Source: Rapana venosa
Lineage: Eukaryota; Mollusca; Gastropoda; Neogastropoda; Muricidae
Assembly (NCBI GenBank): GCA_028751875.1
Contig: CM054155.1
Location: 53,977,244 to 54,041,243, forward strand
Reading direction: 5' to 3'
Length of the DNA stretch: 64,000 nucleotides
The notes under the pieces are model-generated. The model ran no database searches. It was not told the origin of the DNA and saw nothing but the letters and a program-made list of their open reading frames with translations. A program made the position numbers and the translations under genes. Below are positions 53,090-64,000 of this stretch, piece after piece (position 1 is the stretch's first letter; each line of letters opens with the position of its first letter).

Positions 53090-55170
53090 CATCATCTTTC
53101 ATCATCAGCCCCGTGCCCTTGGCGGGTCGTGGGGGAGACACAAAAGGAAAATTGCTTTTGTAAGCCTCCCCTTCCATCTCGGCCCTCGGCTCTGCGCAGT
53201 AAGTACCGAGTCATTCATCCTGGACCTTTTCTGAGTTGTCCATCCTTTACTTTTCTTTTCTTTCCAAATTTTGCCCCCCTTCGAGTGTTCCCCCCAAGTA
53301 CTGTTTTTGGCAGAGTGTTGTGGGGGTGCGTGGCCCCCAACCATGTCAGCGTTTTTTCTTGGGCCCATGGTGAGAAGGGGTTTTCCCGTTGGGGGTGCCG
53401 CCGTGTTATTTGAATCTTGACAAATTCATTGGGCTTTCGTTCCCCCCAGGGTTTTGCCCCGTAGTTTTCCTTTTGGCATTTTGTTTTGAATGACGGATTC
53501 AAATTTGCTGTTTCAGCAGTCAGTGTCCCGGGTTTTACCCTTTCCCTACAGCAGGATTCTGAATTGGGCCCTTTTTAGGCTTTAGTTTGATTGGGAAAAT
53601 GATCTCTTTTTTTTTTTCCTTATTTTGGGGGTGAGTTTTGTAAGGGGATGTTGCCCCTGGCCCATTTTTTACTTTGATTTTTTGTCTTTTATCGCCCCCC
53701 CTTTGTGGTGGAAACGCCAGATTTTTAAAAGGGGTCTACCTCCTCCAGTTGTTGGGCCCTTTATGTAAATTTTAGCAGTGGCGTTTCTCGTGGGTGTTCC
53801 AAAAATACTTTTCTTTTTTTCCCGGGGCTCCCTCCATCCTTTTGCTTTCCCGCTCTGTTCTCAAGTCTGGTCGTTTAAAATCTTGCAGCTCTGGGGTTTT
53901 TTCCCGGCCCTGAGGGGCAATGTATTTTGGGAAACCGTAAGTTGGGTTTAGGGGGCTGCCGCCAATGGGATGGTAGGGGTGGAAGTCATGGAGGGTCTTC
54001 TATAATGTTTTTCCCAAAACAGATTAAAAGAAATTGGGGTTTTAAAAACCTCCTTGTCGGACCCCAAAATGTGGTTTTAAAGAGTTCCCCATTTGTTAGA
54101 TAGGGCTGCACTGTTTGGGGTTTTTTGTATAGTGTCTGACTGGTTTTCACTAGTCCTTCTTCAATGCCCCAAAAATTCTGAGGACCTGCCCAGGCCCCCC
54201 TTCCCCCTGCCCCCCTACCCTTTCAAAGCCCTTTTTGAAGGGGGATGAAGTTTTGGAAAAGGTCCTTGATGTTTAGAAAATGTTTTTTTCCCTAGGATTT
54301 TTGGGTTAAAAAAAAAGGTTCGAATTTTGCTTTCCCGCCGCCCCGAACCCCGCTTGTTCCCTGCCCAAAGGTTTTTTTCTGCCCCTTCTTGAGTCGATTC
54401 CCAAAATAAATTTGAGCCCTGATCTTGTGGCGTGGCTGGGGGGCTGTTTGTTTTCTATTTTTTTTTTGGCATTGGCGAAATTCCCCCTTTTTGGTTGGGG
54501 GTATGAAGGGTGTTGTGTCCATTCGTTGGCCCCTGTTTTGTCTCCCAAAACTTCTGACAGATAGCCCGAAAATGTGTAATGACTGTTTCGCCACCCGTTT
54601 AGCAGCCCGCCCCCGGTTTTTGTTGCCTGGGGACTTTCCTACTGGTAAATTTCGGTTTGGGTTCTTTTCCCCTTTCTTCCTTAGTTTAGGTAATGGCGGG
54701 GTTGTCTTTGATGTTGCTTTCCTTTTCTTTTTTTTATGCTCTTTGCAGGGTTTTATTGGTTGTTGTACAGTTCTTTACCAAATTAGACCACCCGTTCCAA
54801 AAAAGCTGGCTTTCTGTGAGGAGGTTTCCCAAGCTGTTTCAATTTACTGAATTTTTGGTTTTTTAAAGGGGGTTTTGGAGTTTTTCAGGGGGGTGTATGC
54901 CTTTTTTATGTTTCCACTTTTTATTTTTTTTCGATTCATTTACATTGTTTTACTGATCCATTCTCTTGGCCTTTAACATTTACTTCTTCACGAGATTGTT
55001 GGCCCCAGGTATTCTTTTGGGTTGGGAAGGGCCCCGGTTTTGGGTTTTAGTGCTCTTCTTGTATCGCAGAGGTCCAAGATGTTTTATTTGGGAAATCCAA
55101 AGGCGGTGTTTATTCCTTTGATGACCCCAGTCCCCTCTGCTGTCTCGGGACTGCCTCATTAAAGTTTTTG
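53090..55170 (-). mobile_element. Family E RTE LINE copy in low-quality sequence, minus strand
   Basis: It aligns by eye with 32,525-34,600 in the same orientation: the 3' (GAT)n-like tail at 53,090, GCAGAGTGTTG near 53,308, TTGACAAATTCATTGG, TTTAGTTTGATTGGGAAAA, the RT region with TAGTCCTTCTTCAATGCC at about 54,152, TTCTGACAGATAGC, and the linker GTATCGCAGAGGTCCAAGAT at about 55,060. Differences from element E are mainly single bases turned into their neighbour and small run-length changes. The 5' part of the element is missing or unreadable beyond about 55,170. Confidence 0.82.
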
Positions 55171-56884
55171 ATGGGTTTATTAAAACCCCCGATTTCCCGA
55201 TAAAGGCACAGGGTTTTAAATTTTGTCGATTCGGTTAAGAAAAACCCGGGTTTTAATGCTAACAAAAGATGGTTCCAGCTGAGGGCAGCCATGCAATTTC
55301 CCTGTTATTATGTGGTTTATTTCTGTTTATGATGAATTCATTTTTTGTTTTAAATGTAAAAACCCTATGAAACTATACGAAAGAAACATTTAAATTTCCC
55401 AAGTTCCCCAAAAAAACAGAAAATTTCCCGATATTATTTCTATTTTGTTTGTCTGAAAAAAGAAATGTAATTTAAAATTTTAGCCCAAATTTTTTGCAGA
55501 AGCACAAAAAAAATTAAAAACAAAGCCATGTCAGCACCAAATTTTATAAATTTGTAATGATATTTATAGTCACTTAAAAAGGGAAAGTATTCTAAGTAAG
55601 AGAGTTTTAAAAAGGCTGCATTTTTTCACTTAAATTTGAATGGATGGTTTGATTCGAATTTTTGTTTTTTTCCTTTTTAGTTGATTTTTTTTTTGGGTTT
55701 TTTTTTTTTATGAACAGGTGATTTTTTAAAAATACAGCACCAATGTTTTCTTTATAAATTTGTTGCAAAAAAGGTGGTGCTTTCTTTTTGCCAAATTTTT
55801 TGTATTAAAATTTCGTTTTAAAATTTCTATTTACTGTTTCACAAAATTTTTGTGTTTTTCCCCCTTGTCAAAAGGCCCGAGGGGGGACAAAAAACTGTTT
55901 TTTTTCGTTAAACGTTTTTTAAGCGTCTTTTCTTAAAAAAAGAAATTTTTGAAAAAGGCTTCATTGCCCCATTGGGCCCTTTGGCCCCCTATACAATTTT
56001 TAAAGAAAAAGGAAAAATATTTTTAATATAAAAACCCCATTAAATTATACAAACTTTCAGTTAGTCAAATCCTATGATTTCATTACATGCTCACTTTTTG
56101 AATCTTCAGAGAGTTCTCTAACCTTACTGGGCAAATTTTTATGCAATAATCACAATAACTTTCTTAGTCTGGAAAGGGGGGATGAAGAACAATTTTTTTT
56201 TTGTATTTATTTTTTTAAAATTTTGGGAAAAATTGAAAAAAGAAAATTAAGGGGTGTTTATTCCATCCCCGTGTGTATGCCCGTTTTGTAAAATTTTTTC
56301 ATCTTTTTTCCCCGGAAAACAATGGCCAACTCTATCCCAAAAAAACGGGAAAGGGTTTTAAAACCCTGCACAAGTTTTCTGCTTGCGCTTGCACTTGGGG
56401 CCTTTGGGGTTTTAGTTTATATGAAAGTTGGGGGATTTTAAGAGAATAAAATATGGGACCGCTTGGATGTTGTTCCCGTGGACAGATACTTGGAAAATGG
56501 CACTTACGCGCAATAATTTTATTGTTGCAGGCGTTGCTTTTCTGGGTGATTACTTTACTAAAATTGGCTTATGAGGGGTGATTGCTCGATTTGTTTTTTT
56601 AGCTGGAGGGTTGCCCTTTCCTGGGAAGCTTTTAAAGATGAGGAGTCTGCCCCCGAAATTGGGGCAAATTCTTGTGAGGGGTATTACACTGTTGGGCCCC
56701 CGGGTTTGGGTGGCTCTGCCCGGGATTTTTGGCAAAGCCCCCCCCGGGTTTCCCCTTTTTCAGGGTTTTTTTTGCGCCCCAACTTTTTTCACGGGAAAAA
56801 TAGGGAAAAACATCATCTGCTGACGAGTCCTGGGGTCCCCTTGTGTTGATGGTTATAGAGCAGTAATTAGTCCCTCTGTTAAAG
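55171..56884. other. No gene recognised; low-quality AT-rich sequence
   Basis: Homopolymer-rich sequence. The open frames at 56,571-56,849 have no recognisable domain. 56,040-56,170 looks cleaner and is non-coding. Confidence 0.5.
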
Positions 56885-58020
56885 AACTTTTTATTTTTTT
56901 TTTTTTGTTGGGGAGTTCCCGTCTTTGTCTTCGATGGTTTTTGGAAATCTTTCTTTCTTTTTGTTGTGGAGCTCTTTTACAATTTGATGGCTCTTTCCCG
57001 CTGTTTTTTTGGGCCCCAAATTTCTTGATATTGAACATTTTATTTTCCCAAACCCCATTTTTTTGGGCCCTTTTTTTTGTCTTTTTTTTTTTTTTTTGAT
57101 TCTATATACCCTTCCTCCGTTGTTTATTTCCCCCCCCAGCCCTTCCTCGTTGATCAAATTTTCCACGATTAATCTGGGGATCCAAGGTTGTTAAATTTTT
57201 TGGCGGTCCTTGCCAAGTTTTTTATTTATTGTTTTCGTTTTCGCTTTCATTGAAGCTGTTGGTTTTTTGGGCTCTGGTCCTTTTCCAAAAATCAACAGTA
57301 TAGAAATTTTCCGCCTGTTTTGCTTGAAAAGGGTTTTTTGATAATAGGGATTTCCCTTTAATCTTTCCAAAATTGGGAAATTTAAAGGGGGTTTTTTTTG
57401 GCTTGTGAAACTTTTTTAGCCAAAATTCTGAAGTTAGGAGCCCGGTTGTGTCACTGCCCAATTTCCACCAGAAATGTCCTGTTTTTGGGTTGTTGATGTA
57501 GATCTGAAAAAAGGTTTTTTACCAAATCATAGTCAATTGGTTGTGTTTGGGTTCCATTGGAGGGTTTCCCCCGTCCCGGCGGTTTAAAAGATTTTCCTTG
57601 TGCTTTCCCCAAAGGGGGTTTGCAAAAAACCTGTCGTTTTTTAGCTGGCAAATTCCGTAGTAGGAGCCCTCGTTTGTTGGGATCTGTTTTCAGGGGGGGT
57701 CCCGAAGGTTTGCCAGTTTTTCAGTGCGTCAGCGCCCCCCTTAGCATTCCAGTTCCCTGAAAGACCGGATGTCTTTCTTGGGGTTTTTCCTTTTTTCGAT
57801 GATGCCCTGAGTTGCATGTAAAAATTTCCCTTTATCTTTTTTTCTGGCATTGGGGGGAAACTTGTACAAACCCTCATGTTGGGAAAAGGGGGTGCTCTGA
57901 GAGGTTTTGGTTTAAGTCGATTGATTTTAAAGGGGGAAACCCTGAGACTGAGGGTTTTTTTTTTGCTTTGTTGAAAAAGGAAGCCCTTCACCCTTTAATG
58001 CTTGTCGAAGGGATCTAAGG
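56885..58020 (-). pseudogene. Possible RTE LINE linker/endonuclease fragment in low-quality sequence
   Basis: At 57,000-56,890 the minus strand reads KSHQIVKELHNKKKERFPKT then IEDKDGN, matching in order the linker of other RTE copies here (SKKAYQLVKDLT...DKAGKCLT). Further upstream, to about 58,020, there are only suggestive pieces (PIDYDLVKNLF). Homopolymer smearing prevents a firm alignment. It could be another family D-type copy. Confidence 0.35.
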
Positions 58021-58156
58021 CAAAAAAGCCAGGCGGAGCCCGCCCATCTCCGGTTTTTTGGGGTCGGGGTTGGCTCTCCCAATTTTGGAAAAAGGGGGTT
58101 TTTTGTTTGTGGGTTTTTTTTAAAAAAATTTGGGAGCAGGGGGAAAACTCCTGACT

Positions 58157-58386
58157 TTCTCTCTCTCTTTTTCTCTCTCTCTTCTCTCCTTTTTCTCTTC
58201 TCCTCTCTCCTTCTCTCTCTCTCTCCCCTCTTTCTTTTCTCTCTCAACACATACATCCACACCACTTTTATATTATATACATACATATATATAGATTATA
58301 AAATTAGTGTGTTTTTATGTGTTTTGTGTGTGTGTGTGTGTGTGTGTGTTTGTGTGTGTGTGTTTGTGTGGGGTGTGTGTGTGTTT
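58157..58386. repeat. (CT)n-rich tract followed by (GT)n tract
   Basis: CT-rich at 58,157-58,245 with interruptions, then a short AT-rich spacer and GT-rich 58,316-58,386. Microsatellites in low-quality sequence. Confidence 0.85.
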
Positions 58387-58619
58387 GGTTTTAAAGAAAG
58401 AAAAGGGTTTGGGGGAAAGAGGGGGGTGTTTAAGACTCTGGCACTCAAAGAAAAGTGATTCAAGTGGGTTTTTATGGTAACAAAAAATTTAAATTTTCTT
58501 CATTTCTCAACAACACACCCCGAAGCAAGCAAAAATTTCTGGTAATACTCCCTCCCTATTTAAACCGGTACATAATTTAAGAAAAAAACAACAGCAAAAT
58601 AGCTATTCGTCTTCGTCCC

Positions 58620-59700
58620 TTTTCCCCTCAAGTTCCCCCAGTTCGAAAACCTTCGGGGGCTCTTCGAAGCTTGTCAACCCCCCTTTCTCCAGTCCTTGTC
58701 TTTCAGCAGCCCTCAGGATGTCTCTTTAGCTCCAGGCTGTCCACTCTCGGGTGTATTCCCCACATCTTTCCCTTTTTCGGGCTCTTTCTTTTCCTCCCTT
58801 TACTGTGCCTTGTTGGTTTTTTTTGCAAGCCCGAGGGGTTGGGGCATGACCAACCACTTCTTTTTTGTTGTCTGACGAGGGGTTTTTTAAGGGGAAGTAT
58901 TGGTCCCAAATTTTATTGCTGATGCGTTCTTGACTTCTTCATTCGTGATGTGGTCTTTGTACGAAAATATTAAGAGTTTTTTTTTTTTTTCCGGGGAAAG
59001 CACCTCATTTTACAGCTCTTTTTTTCTCTTTAAGTTCGCTGTGGGTGTCCAAAGATTTTTCATGCATTGAGAAGATGGACATGACCCGAGAGCGCCTCGT
59101 TAATTTTGGGGGCCCGTGGCGATTTTTTTTGTTGTCCCGATTTGGGGTTTTAGTTGGTCATTTTGACTGTGGTCTGGGCAAGTCTTGACAGTATTTCCCG
59201 GTTTTGATCCCGTTTTCAACGAAGTCCCAGGGTATTTGGGGTCTGTGAACATTTCCAAATTTCTGGTCTTTTGGGTTTTTTATTTCTGATGTGAAGTTGT
59301 TGTTTGTCATAACTTTTGTTTTTTTGCCCTGATTTTCCATACCCAAAAATTTTGGGGGTTTTATTGTTCTTCTATGCGGTTCCTAAATCTGCTAGTTCTT
59401 GTGTGCCGGGGAATCCGTCAAATATCAGCCAAGGCCCAAAAATTTTTGCTTGTTCGCCCCCCAATTAAATCATTTTTTCCTTCCTGTTCTTTAGTGCTTC
59501 TTCCATGATTCTCTCAAGAAATTTTTTTGAAGAGAGTAGGGGAAAGGGAGGCAGGGCCCCAGGAAAACCGCCCTGTCCGAACCCCAAACGCTATGGGGTT
59601 TTTGTTTTTTGAAACACTGCACTTGTTACCCTTCTCTAGAGGCTCTGTACGACTTTTATTAGGTTGTTAACCCCAATGTAAAAAAAAAACCCAACAAAAT
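58620..59700 (-). mobile_element. Family D-type RTE LINE C-terminal copy in low-quality sequence, minus strand
   Basis: It parallels 25,930-26,930 in the same orientation: CTTTACTGTGCCTTG near 58,798, ATGTGGTCTTTGTA near 58,948, GATGGACATGACCCGAGAGCG near 59,073, TTCCATGATTCTCTCAAG near 59,500 (an FLERI-type RT block) and a GACTTTTATTAGGTTG stretch near 59,652. The order and spacing are kept, but single-base runs replace many positions. The copy breaks up after about 59,700. Confidence 0.7.
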
Positions 59701-61894
59701 TCCCGTCATGTTATCATGGAAAAAAAGTTAATTAGGGAACCAATAGAGAGCAGGGCAAATGTAAACCAAAAAAACCAAAGGGTATAAAATAATTTTTGGG
59801 AAAACCCCAATTTCTCCCAAATGACCCTTATTCTTTTTGTATTTTCCCCCGGGAACCCTTTTTTTTTATACTAAGAAAATTTTTACAAAATTTTGGGCCC
59901 TTTTCATAAACACATGGATATTAAGATGAGAGAGAGGGGTGAGAAGGTGAGGAGGAGGGGAGAGAGAGAGGGAAGAGAGAGAGAGAGAGAGAGAGAGGAA
60001 AGGGAGGAGAGAGGAGAGAGAGGAGAGGGAAGGGGTGAAGGGGGAAGAGATGAGAGAGGGAGAAAAGAGAGGGGAGAGGAGAGAGGGGAAACCCCGGGAC
60101 AGTTATGTGTCACAAAAAAACCCTTTAAAAAAATTTCCAATTTTGGGCAAAATGACTAAACCATAAAAAATTTGTAAAACCCCATATGTCGGGAAAGGGC
60201 TTTCTAGGGAGGGAATTATTGGGGCCAAAACGGGAGTAGTGTTTGCACAAAATTTGACTTCAAATTTCAAATCTTTTAGCAGTCAATTTATTTTCAAATT
60301 CAACTTTGCCAATAGCCTTGTTTTCCAATTTCCCTTTTTTTTTCACCCGTGATCCCATGCGATTTTATAAACTTTTATCTCCCCCCCCTATAGTCTATAT
60401 CAAAATTGATAGGTATTATTTAAAAATTTCCCCTTTAAAATGAACATTGAACCATGAAATTTTGAAAAAAAAAAACCACCGGTACATCGAAAAATCTCAT
60501 TTCTTTTAGCCAACTTTCTTTTGGGAAAGCAAATATAACACTTTCATGTTCCAAATACAACGTTTAATAATAAAGGGAAATTTATTCAGTATCAAATCAG
60601 TTTTCATTAAAAAATTTTTCTTTAACCCAAAAACTATCAAAAAGGAAAATTTACAAAAATTCCCCAAAAGGAAAAAACTGCCGTTTCCTTCTTTGTAAAA
60701 CTTTCAAGTTTCAGCACACAAGCCTTTCTTTTAACCCCAAGAAGGGAAAGAAAAGACAGATAGTCAAAAACGAGAGTGGGTTTTTTTGGACAAATAAAAT
60801 TCCCCTTTACCCGTGAAATAACCCTTTGGAAAACTTTTAAGCTAAACCAAAACCCGACCACATTTAAAACCAAAAACAGGACAAACCCAAAATTTTTTCA
60901 CAAAGTAAAATCAACCAATGGGGCTGATTCAAGACAAAACTGTGATTCACTTGAGGATAGGGGGTAAGGGAAAGGGGGGGAAATAATTAAAAAAGGGGGA
61001 AAAAGGGGTTTCTATCAAAAATTTTAACAGCAAAAACAGGGCTGACCGGGCCTTTCAGTGATTAATTTTATCCTTAACTCTGATATTTTCTGGCTAAGGG
61101 TCAGTGTTAGTTTACTTTTCCCAATTGCATTTTCCCTTTTTACTGTTTTTCTTTATCCATTTAGCGCTTTTATCCCTGGGCTGGGAAAAAAAGGTGATTT
61201 TTTGGGGGTTTTTCCAAAACCCAAAAGTGTAGTCCTTCCCAACCCCTGGATTGAAAAGTTCTTTAAGGGAAACCCTCCCTAACGGTAATCAGTGGGGCGG
61301 CCGACGTCCCATGTGGATGGTCCCCTCCTGCCCTTAAACCCATGGGATAGTTCGGGAAAACCGGGCTCTTCTTGTGCTGGTCCCCATGTAAAGGCATACA
61401 GAAGGGTGGTGATCAGTCCCTGTCACCAAACCCCAGCCGAGGACGTTTTAGATTTTCTCTTGGGTGTTTGTCTCAAACCCGGGCGTGTTTCAGCATTATC
61501 TCTCTGCGAGCTGCTCCCCCCAGATGGTGAGATGTAGTAGGCAGCCCTGTGGGGTTTCGTGGGGTAGGCCCCCAGGACTCGCCTTTTCTTCCCCAAAAAG
61601 AAGTCCCTCAATGACAAATCTGGGTTAAAAAAATAAAAGAAATTTCGCAGCTTTAGCTGGGGACCATCTCATTCCTGGACCGGTTTTGCCCTGGTGGGGC
61701 TGTGAGCTGTTTTTGTGGGGGTAAATAAAAAAATAATCTGCTATCTGTCGGTTTACGAAAATTTGGGGGGTTGGGAAAGTCTTGGGGATAGGGGATGATG
61801 TTAGGATCTGTCAATTCAATGGAATAATGATGTGACGGGGCCCCGCAAGGGGGGTTCTTGTAACCAATTTTTTTTGGCTTCATCTAAAAACATC
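59701..61894. other. No gene recognised; purine-rich repeat and low-quality sequence
   Basis: 59,925-60,095 is a GA/GGA-rich tract (irregular GAGAGG units). The rest is homopolymer-rich AT sequence. A GC-richer patch at 61,290-61,620 has an open frame of 81 codons with no recognisable domain. Confidence 0.5.
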
Positions 61895-63045
61895 CCTCTA
61901 CACATCATCATACTCTTTTCCCTCATCAGTCCCCTGAACCCTTTGGGGGTCGGGGGGAGGGGGACACAAAGGGCGGTTTCCGTGGTAAACCTCTCCACCC
62001 CATTTTCGGTCCCCGGCTCTGGCAGTAGGGCCAAGTATTCATCCCGGGCCAGTTTTAATTTTGTCCATCCAAAGAATTGTTTTGGTTTTCCCCTTTTCGC
62101 CCCCTTGGGGTGTTTCCCCCGCCAAATACTGTTTTTGGCAGAGTGTTTTTGGCGGGTGAGTGGCCCAAAAAAAGGGCAGCTTTTTTTTTCTTGGGGATTG
62201 TTTTAGGGGGGTTCCCGGGGACCTGCCCGCTGTGTTTTTTGACTTTTTGACAAAATTTATTGGTCTTTGTTTCTCCCGGATATGCCAGCAGTTTTCTTTG
62301 GGTTTTTTTTTCCAAATGATGGATTTTGCTTTGCTGTTTCAGCGTCAAAGTCCGGGGTTTCCCCTTCCCTACGCAGGTTATTGAATTAGGGGTTTTGTTG
62401 AGTTTAGTTTGATTGGGGGAAACTGATCCTTTACTTTTCCCTATTTGGGGGTGGTTTTGTCATGGAAGTGTTGCCCCCTGGTAGTTGACTTTTATTTTTT
62501 GTCCCCTTGATCGCCCGTCCTTTTGGGGGTGTAGCGCCAAGAATTTTTTAAAAGTGTTCCTCCCAGGTTTTCTGTCGGTTTTTGTAAAAATTTTTGCAGG
62601 GGCGTTGCTCGTGGTGTTCACAAGTACTTTTTTTTTCTCCGAGCCCCAAATTTCCCTCCCCTATTTTCCAGCTCTGTTCTCAAGTCTTTGGTCGAAGATC
62701 TTGCCCCGCTCTGGGTTACTTCCGCCCCTGAGGTCAAAGTATCCCGGGAAAAAACCCCAAGTTGTTGAGGGGTCTGTGCCTTTTGGGGGATGGGAGAGGG
62801 AAGTCAAGGAGGGTCTCTCTATAATGTTTTTTCCCAAAAAAGGGTTTTTAAAAGGGGGTGGAGTTAAAAAGGTATCCTTGGGCGGACCCCAAATGTGGAA
62901 TTTTTTAAGCAGTCTCTGACTGTTGTTCAGAAGGACTGCACTGGGTTGCGGTGTTTTTAGTGCTTTTTTATGGTTTGCACTAAATCCTTCTTCAATGCCA
63001 AAAATTCTGAGGAACCCGGGCCCCAGGCCTTGTGCCATTTCTCTG
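61895..63045 (-). mobile_element. Third low-quality copy of family E RTE LINE, minus strand, 5'-truncated
   Basis: It matches 32,530-33,600: the 3' start near ACATCATCATAC, GGCAGAGTGTTTTTGGCGGG, ATCGCCCGTCC at about 62,510, GTGTAGCGCCAAG, GGCGTTGCTCGTGGTGTTCA, AAGTTGTTGAGGGGTCTG and CCTTCTTCAATGCCAAAAATT at about 62,987. It diverges after about 63,045. The same neighbour-base smearing is visible. Confidence 0.8.
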
Positions 63046-64000
63046 TGACCAAAAACACCCAAAAACAAACAGGGGGAACCCAAAACGTTTTCTTTTGTTT
63101 TAAGTCAGTCTGCCAAGTTTTTCCCCCACCCGAGCCTTTCTTAAAATCAAGAAGACTGAAAAGCACCCGGGGAACCCAAAAAAGAATGGTTTTTTAAAAA
63201 ACCAAAGCAAACCCCCCTATATGGGTTTTTTTGCAGGCAATTACTTTCCCCTGGGGCCAAGAAAAACATTTGGGGAAATGAAACTAACCAAAACCCGACC
63301 ACATATCCCAAAAAAGTTGACCGATTTTTTTAAAGTAAAAATAACGAAGGTAAAAAGACCCCAAGCAAAGGGTTTTCTGTCGACCCAAAGGAAAGGGCGG
63401 AGGGGTGGGTGGGGGTTTAAAAAAGGGGGGAAAGGGGATGGTTTTTCAAAAATTTTTAAGTGGGCCCCCCCAATTTGGGTTAAAATAAAAACCCGCTGTT
63501 GGGAAGCGCTGGGTGTTTTCACATGGGCTGTTCCATGGACACACTACAAAAATGCCTCGACATGAATAAAAGGGGACGTAGGGTGACAAAGGGACTGTTT
63601 AAACAAAGACTAAGCCACCTTTCCCTTTGGACTGTGGTTAATGTAATAATCCCTTTTAAAAATAACACTTGGGGTACCCCCCAAGCCACGAGTTGCCCCG
63701 AAATTTGGTCCGGGGATGCTGGGCCCCCTTAAATTTGACAAAATTGACAGTACCACCCCCAACGAAAAAACTAGGTCTCCCCCCCCAGGACAAGTGGGGG
63801 GTAAGTGGGGAGAAGGAGTTTAAAAAAAACAAAACTAAGGGGTTTTCTTTAGAAAAACCTCCCAATTTTTGGATTAAAAGAATTCCCCAAACCCCAAAAG
63901 CCTTGGGTTCAAACAGAATGTTTTTTAAAAGGGAAATTTAAATAATTGACAAAGAAACCAAATCCCTCCTTTCAGAAATGCTACCTCAAGCAAAATCATG
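63046..64000. other. No gene recognised
   Basis: Homopolymer-rich sequence to the window edge. Short frames only, none with a domain I can support. Confidence 0.5.

Noticed and set aside
59893..60159. 88-codon Arg/Glu-rich frame
   Set aside because: A translation of the GA/GGA-rich tract.

Overview
The window is invertebrate genomic DNA made almost entirely of transposable elements; I see no host gene, rRNA, tRNA gene, CRISPR array or bacterial feature. A mollusc is the likeliest source: there are several RTE/BovB-like and CR1/L2-like LINE families, a tRNA-headed SINE whose body resembles mollusc SINEs, a Polinton (Maverick), and many CA/CT microsatellites. The assignment is inference from repeat content.

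Region 1 (1-17,475) is a Polinton of about 16.1 kb (1,063-17,139) inserted into an RTE-type LINE that already carried a SINE. It has terminal inverted repeats of 191 and 216 bp. Inside are remnants of a packaging ATPase and major capsid protein (minus strand, joined by a stop/start overlap), a coiled-coil/membrane protein, a likely minor capsid protein, a virion-type conserved protein, an unknown gene, a protein-primed family B DNA polymerase, a small unknown ORF, a DDE integrase and three further element proteins. Nearly all are broken by stops and frameshifts, so it is a dead copy. Two later insertions sit in it: a 5'-truncated CR1/L2-like LINE, and what looks like a solo LTR inside the polymerase gene. 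A dense array of short TTGACAA-like repeats precedes the right terminus.

Region 2 (about 18-32 kb) is one long CR1/L2-type LINE on the minus strand (element A) with ORF1 and ORF2. It is split by two other LINEs: RTE element D at 25.88-28.25 kb and element B at 19.75-24.98 kb. Element B is itself split by a nearly complete CR1/L2-like element C at 20.34-24.31 kb.

Region 3 (32-42.6 kb) holds a near-complete RTE element E bounded by a 7-bp duplication inside another RTE fragment, a second degraded CR1-like LINE, smaller LINE pieces and a second, plus-strand copy of element E.

Region 4 (about 42.6-64 kb) differs in texture: runs of every base, including G runs of 8-11, where isolated bases seem replaced by their neighbour. 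Recognisable LINE copies at 53.1-55.2, 58.6-59.7 and 61.9-63.0 kb carry the same smearing relative to clean copies elsewhere in the window. I read it as poor consensus sequence, beginning mildly near 39.8 kb; ORFs there should not be trusted.
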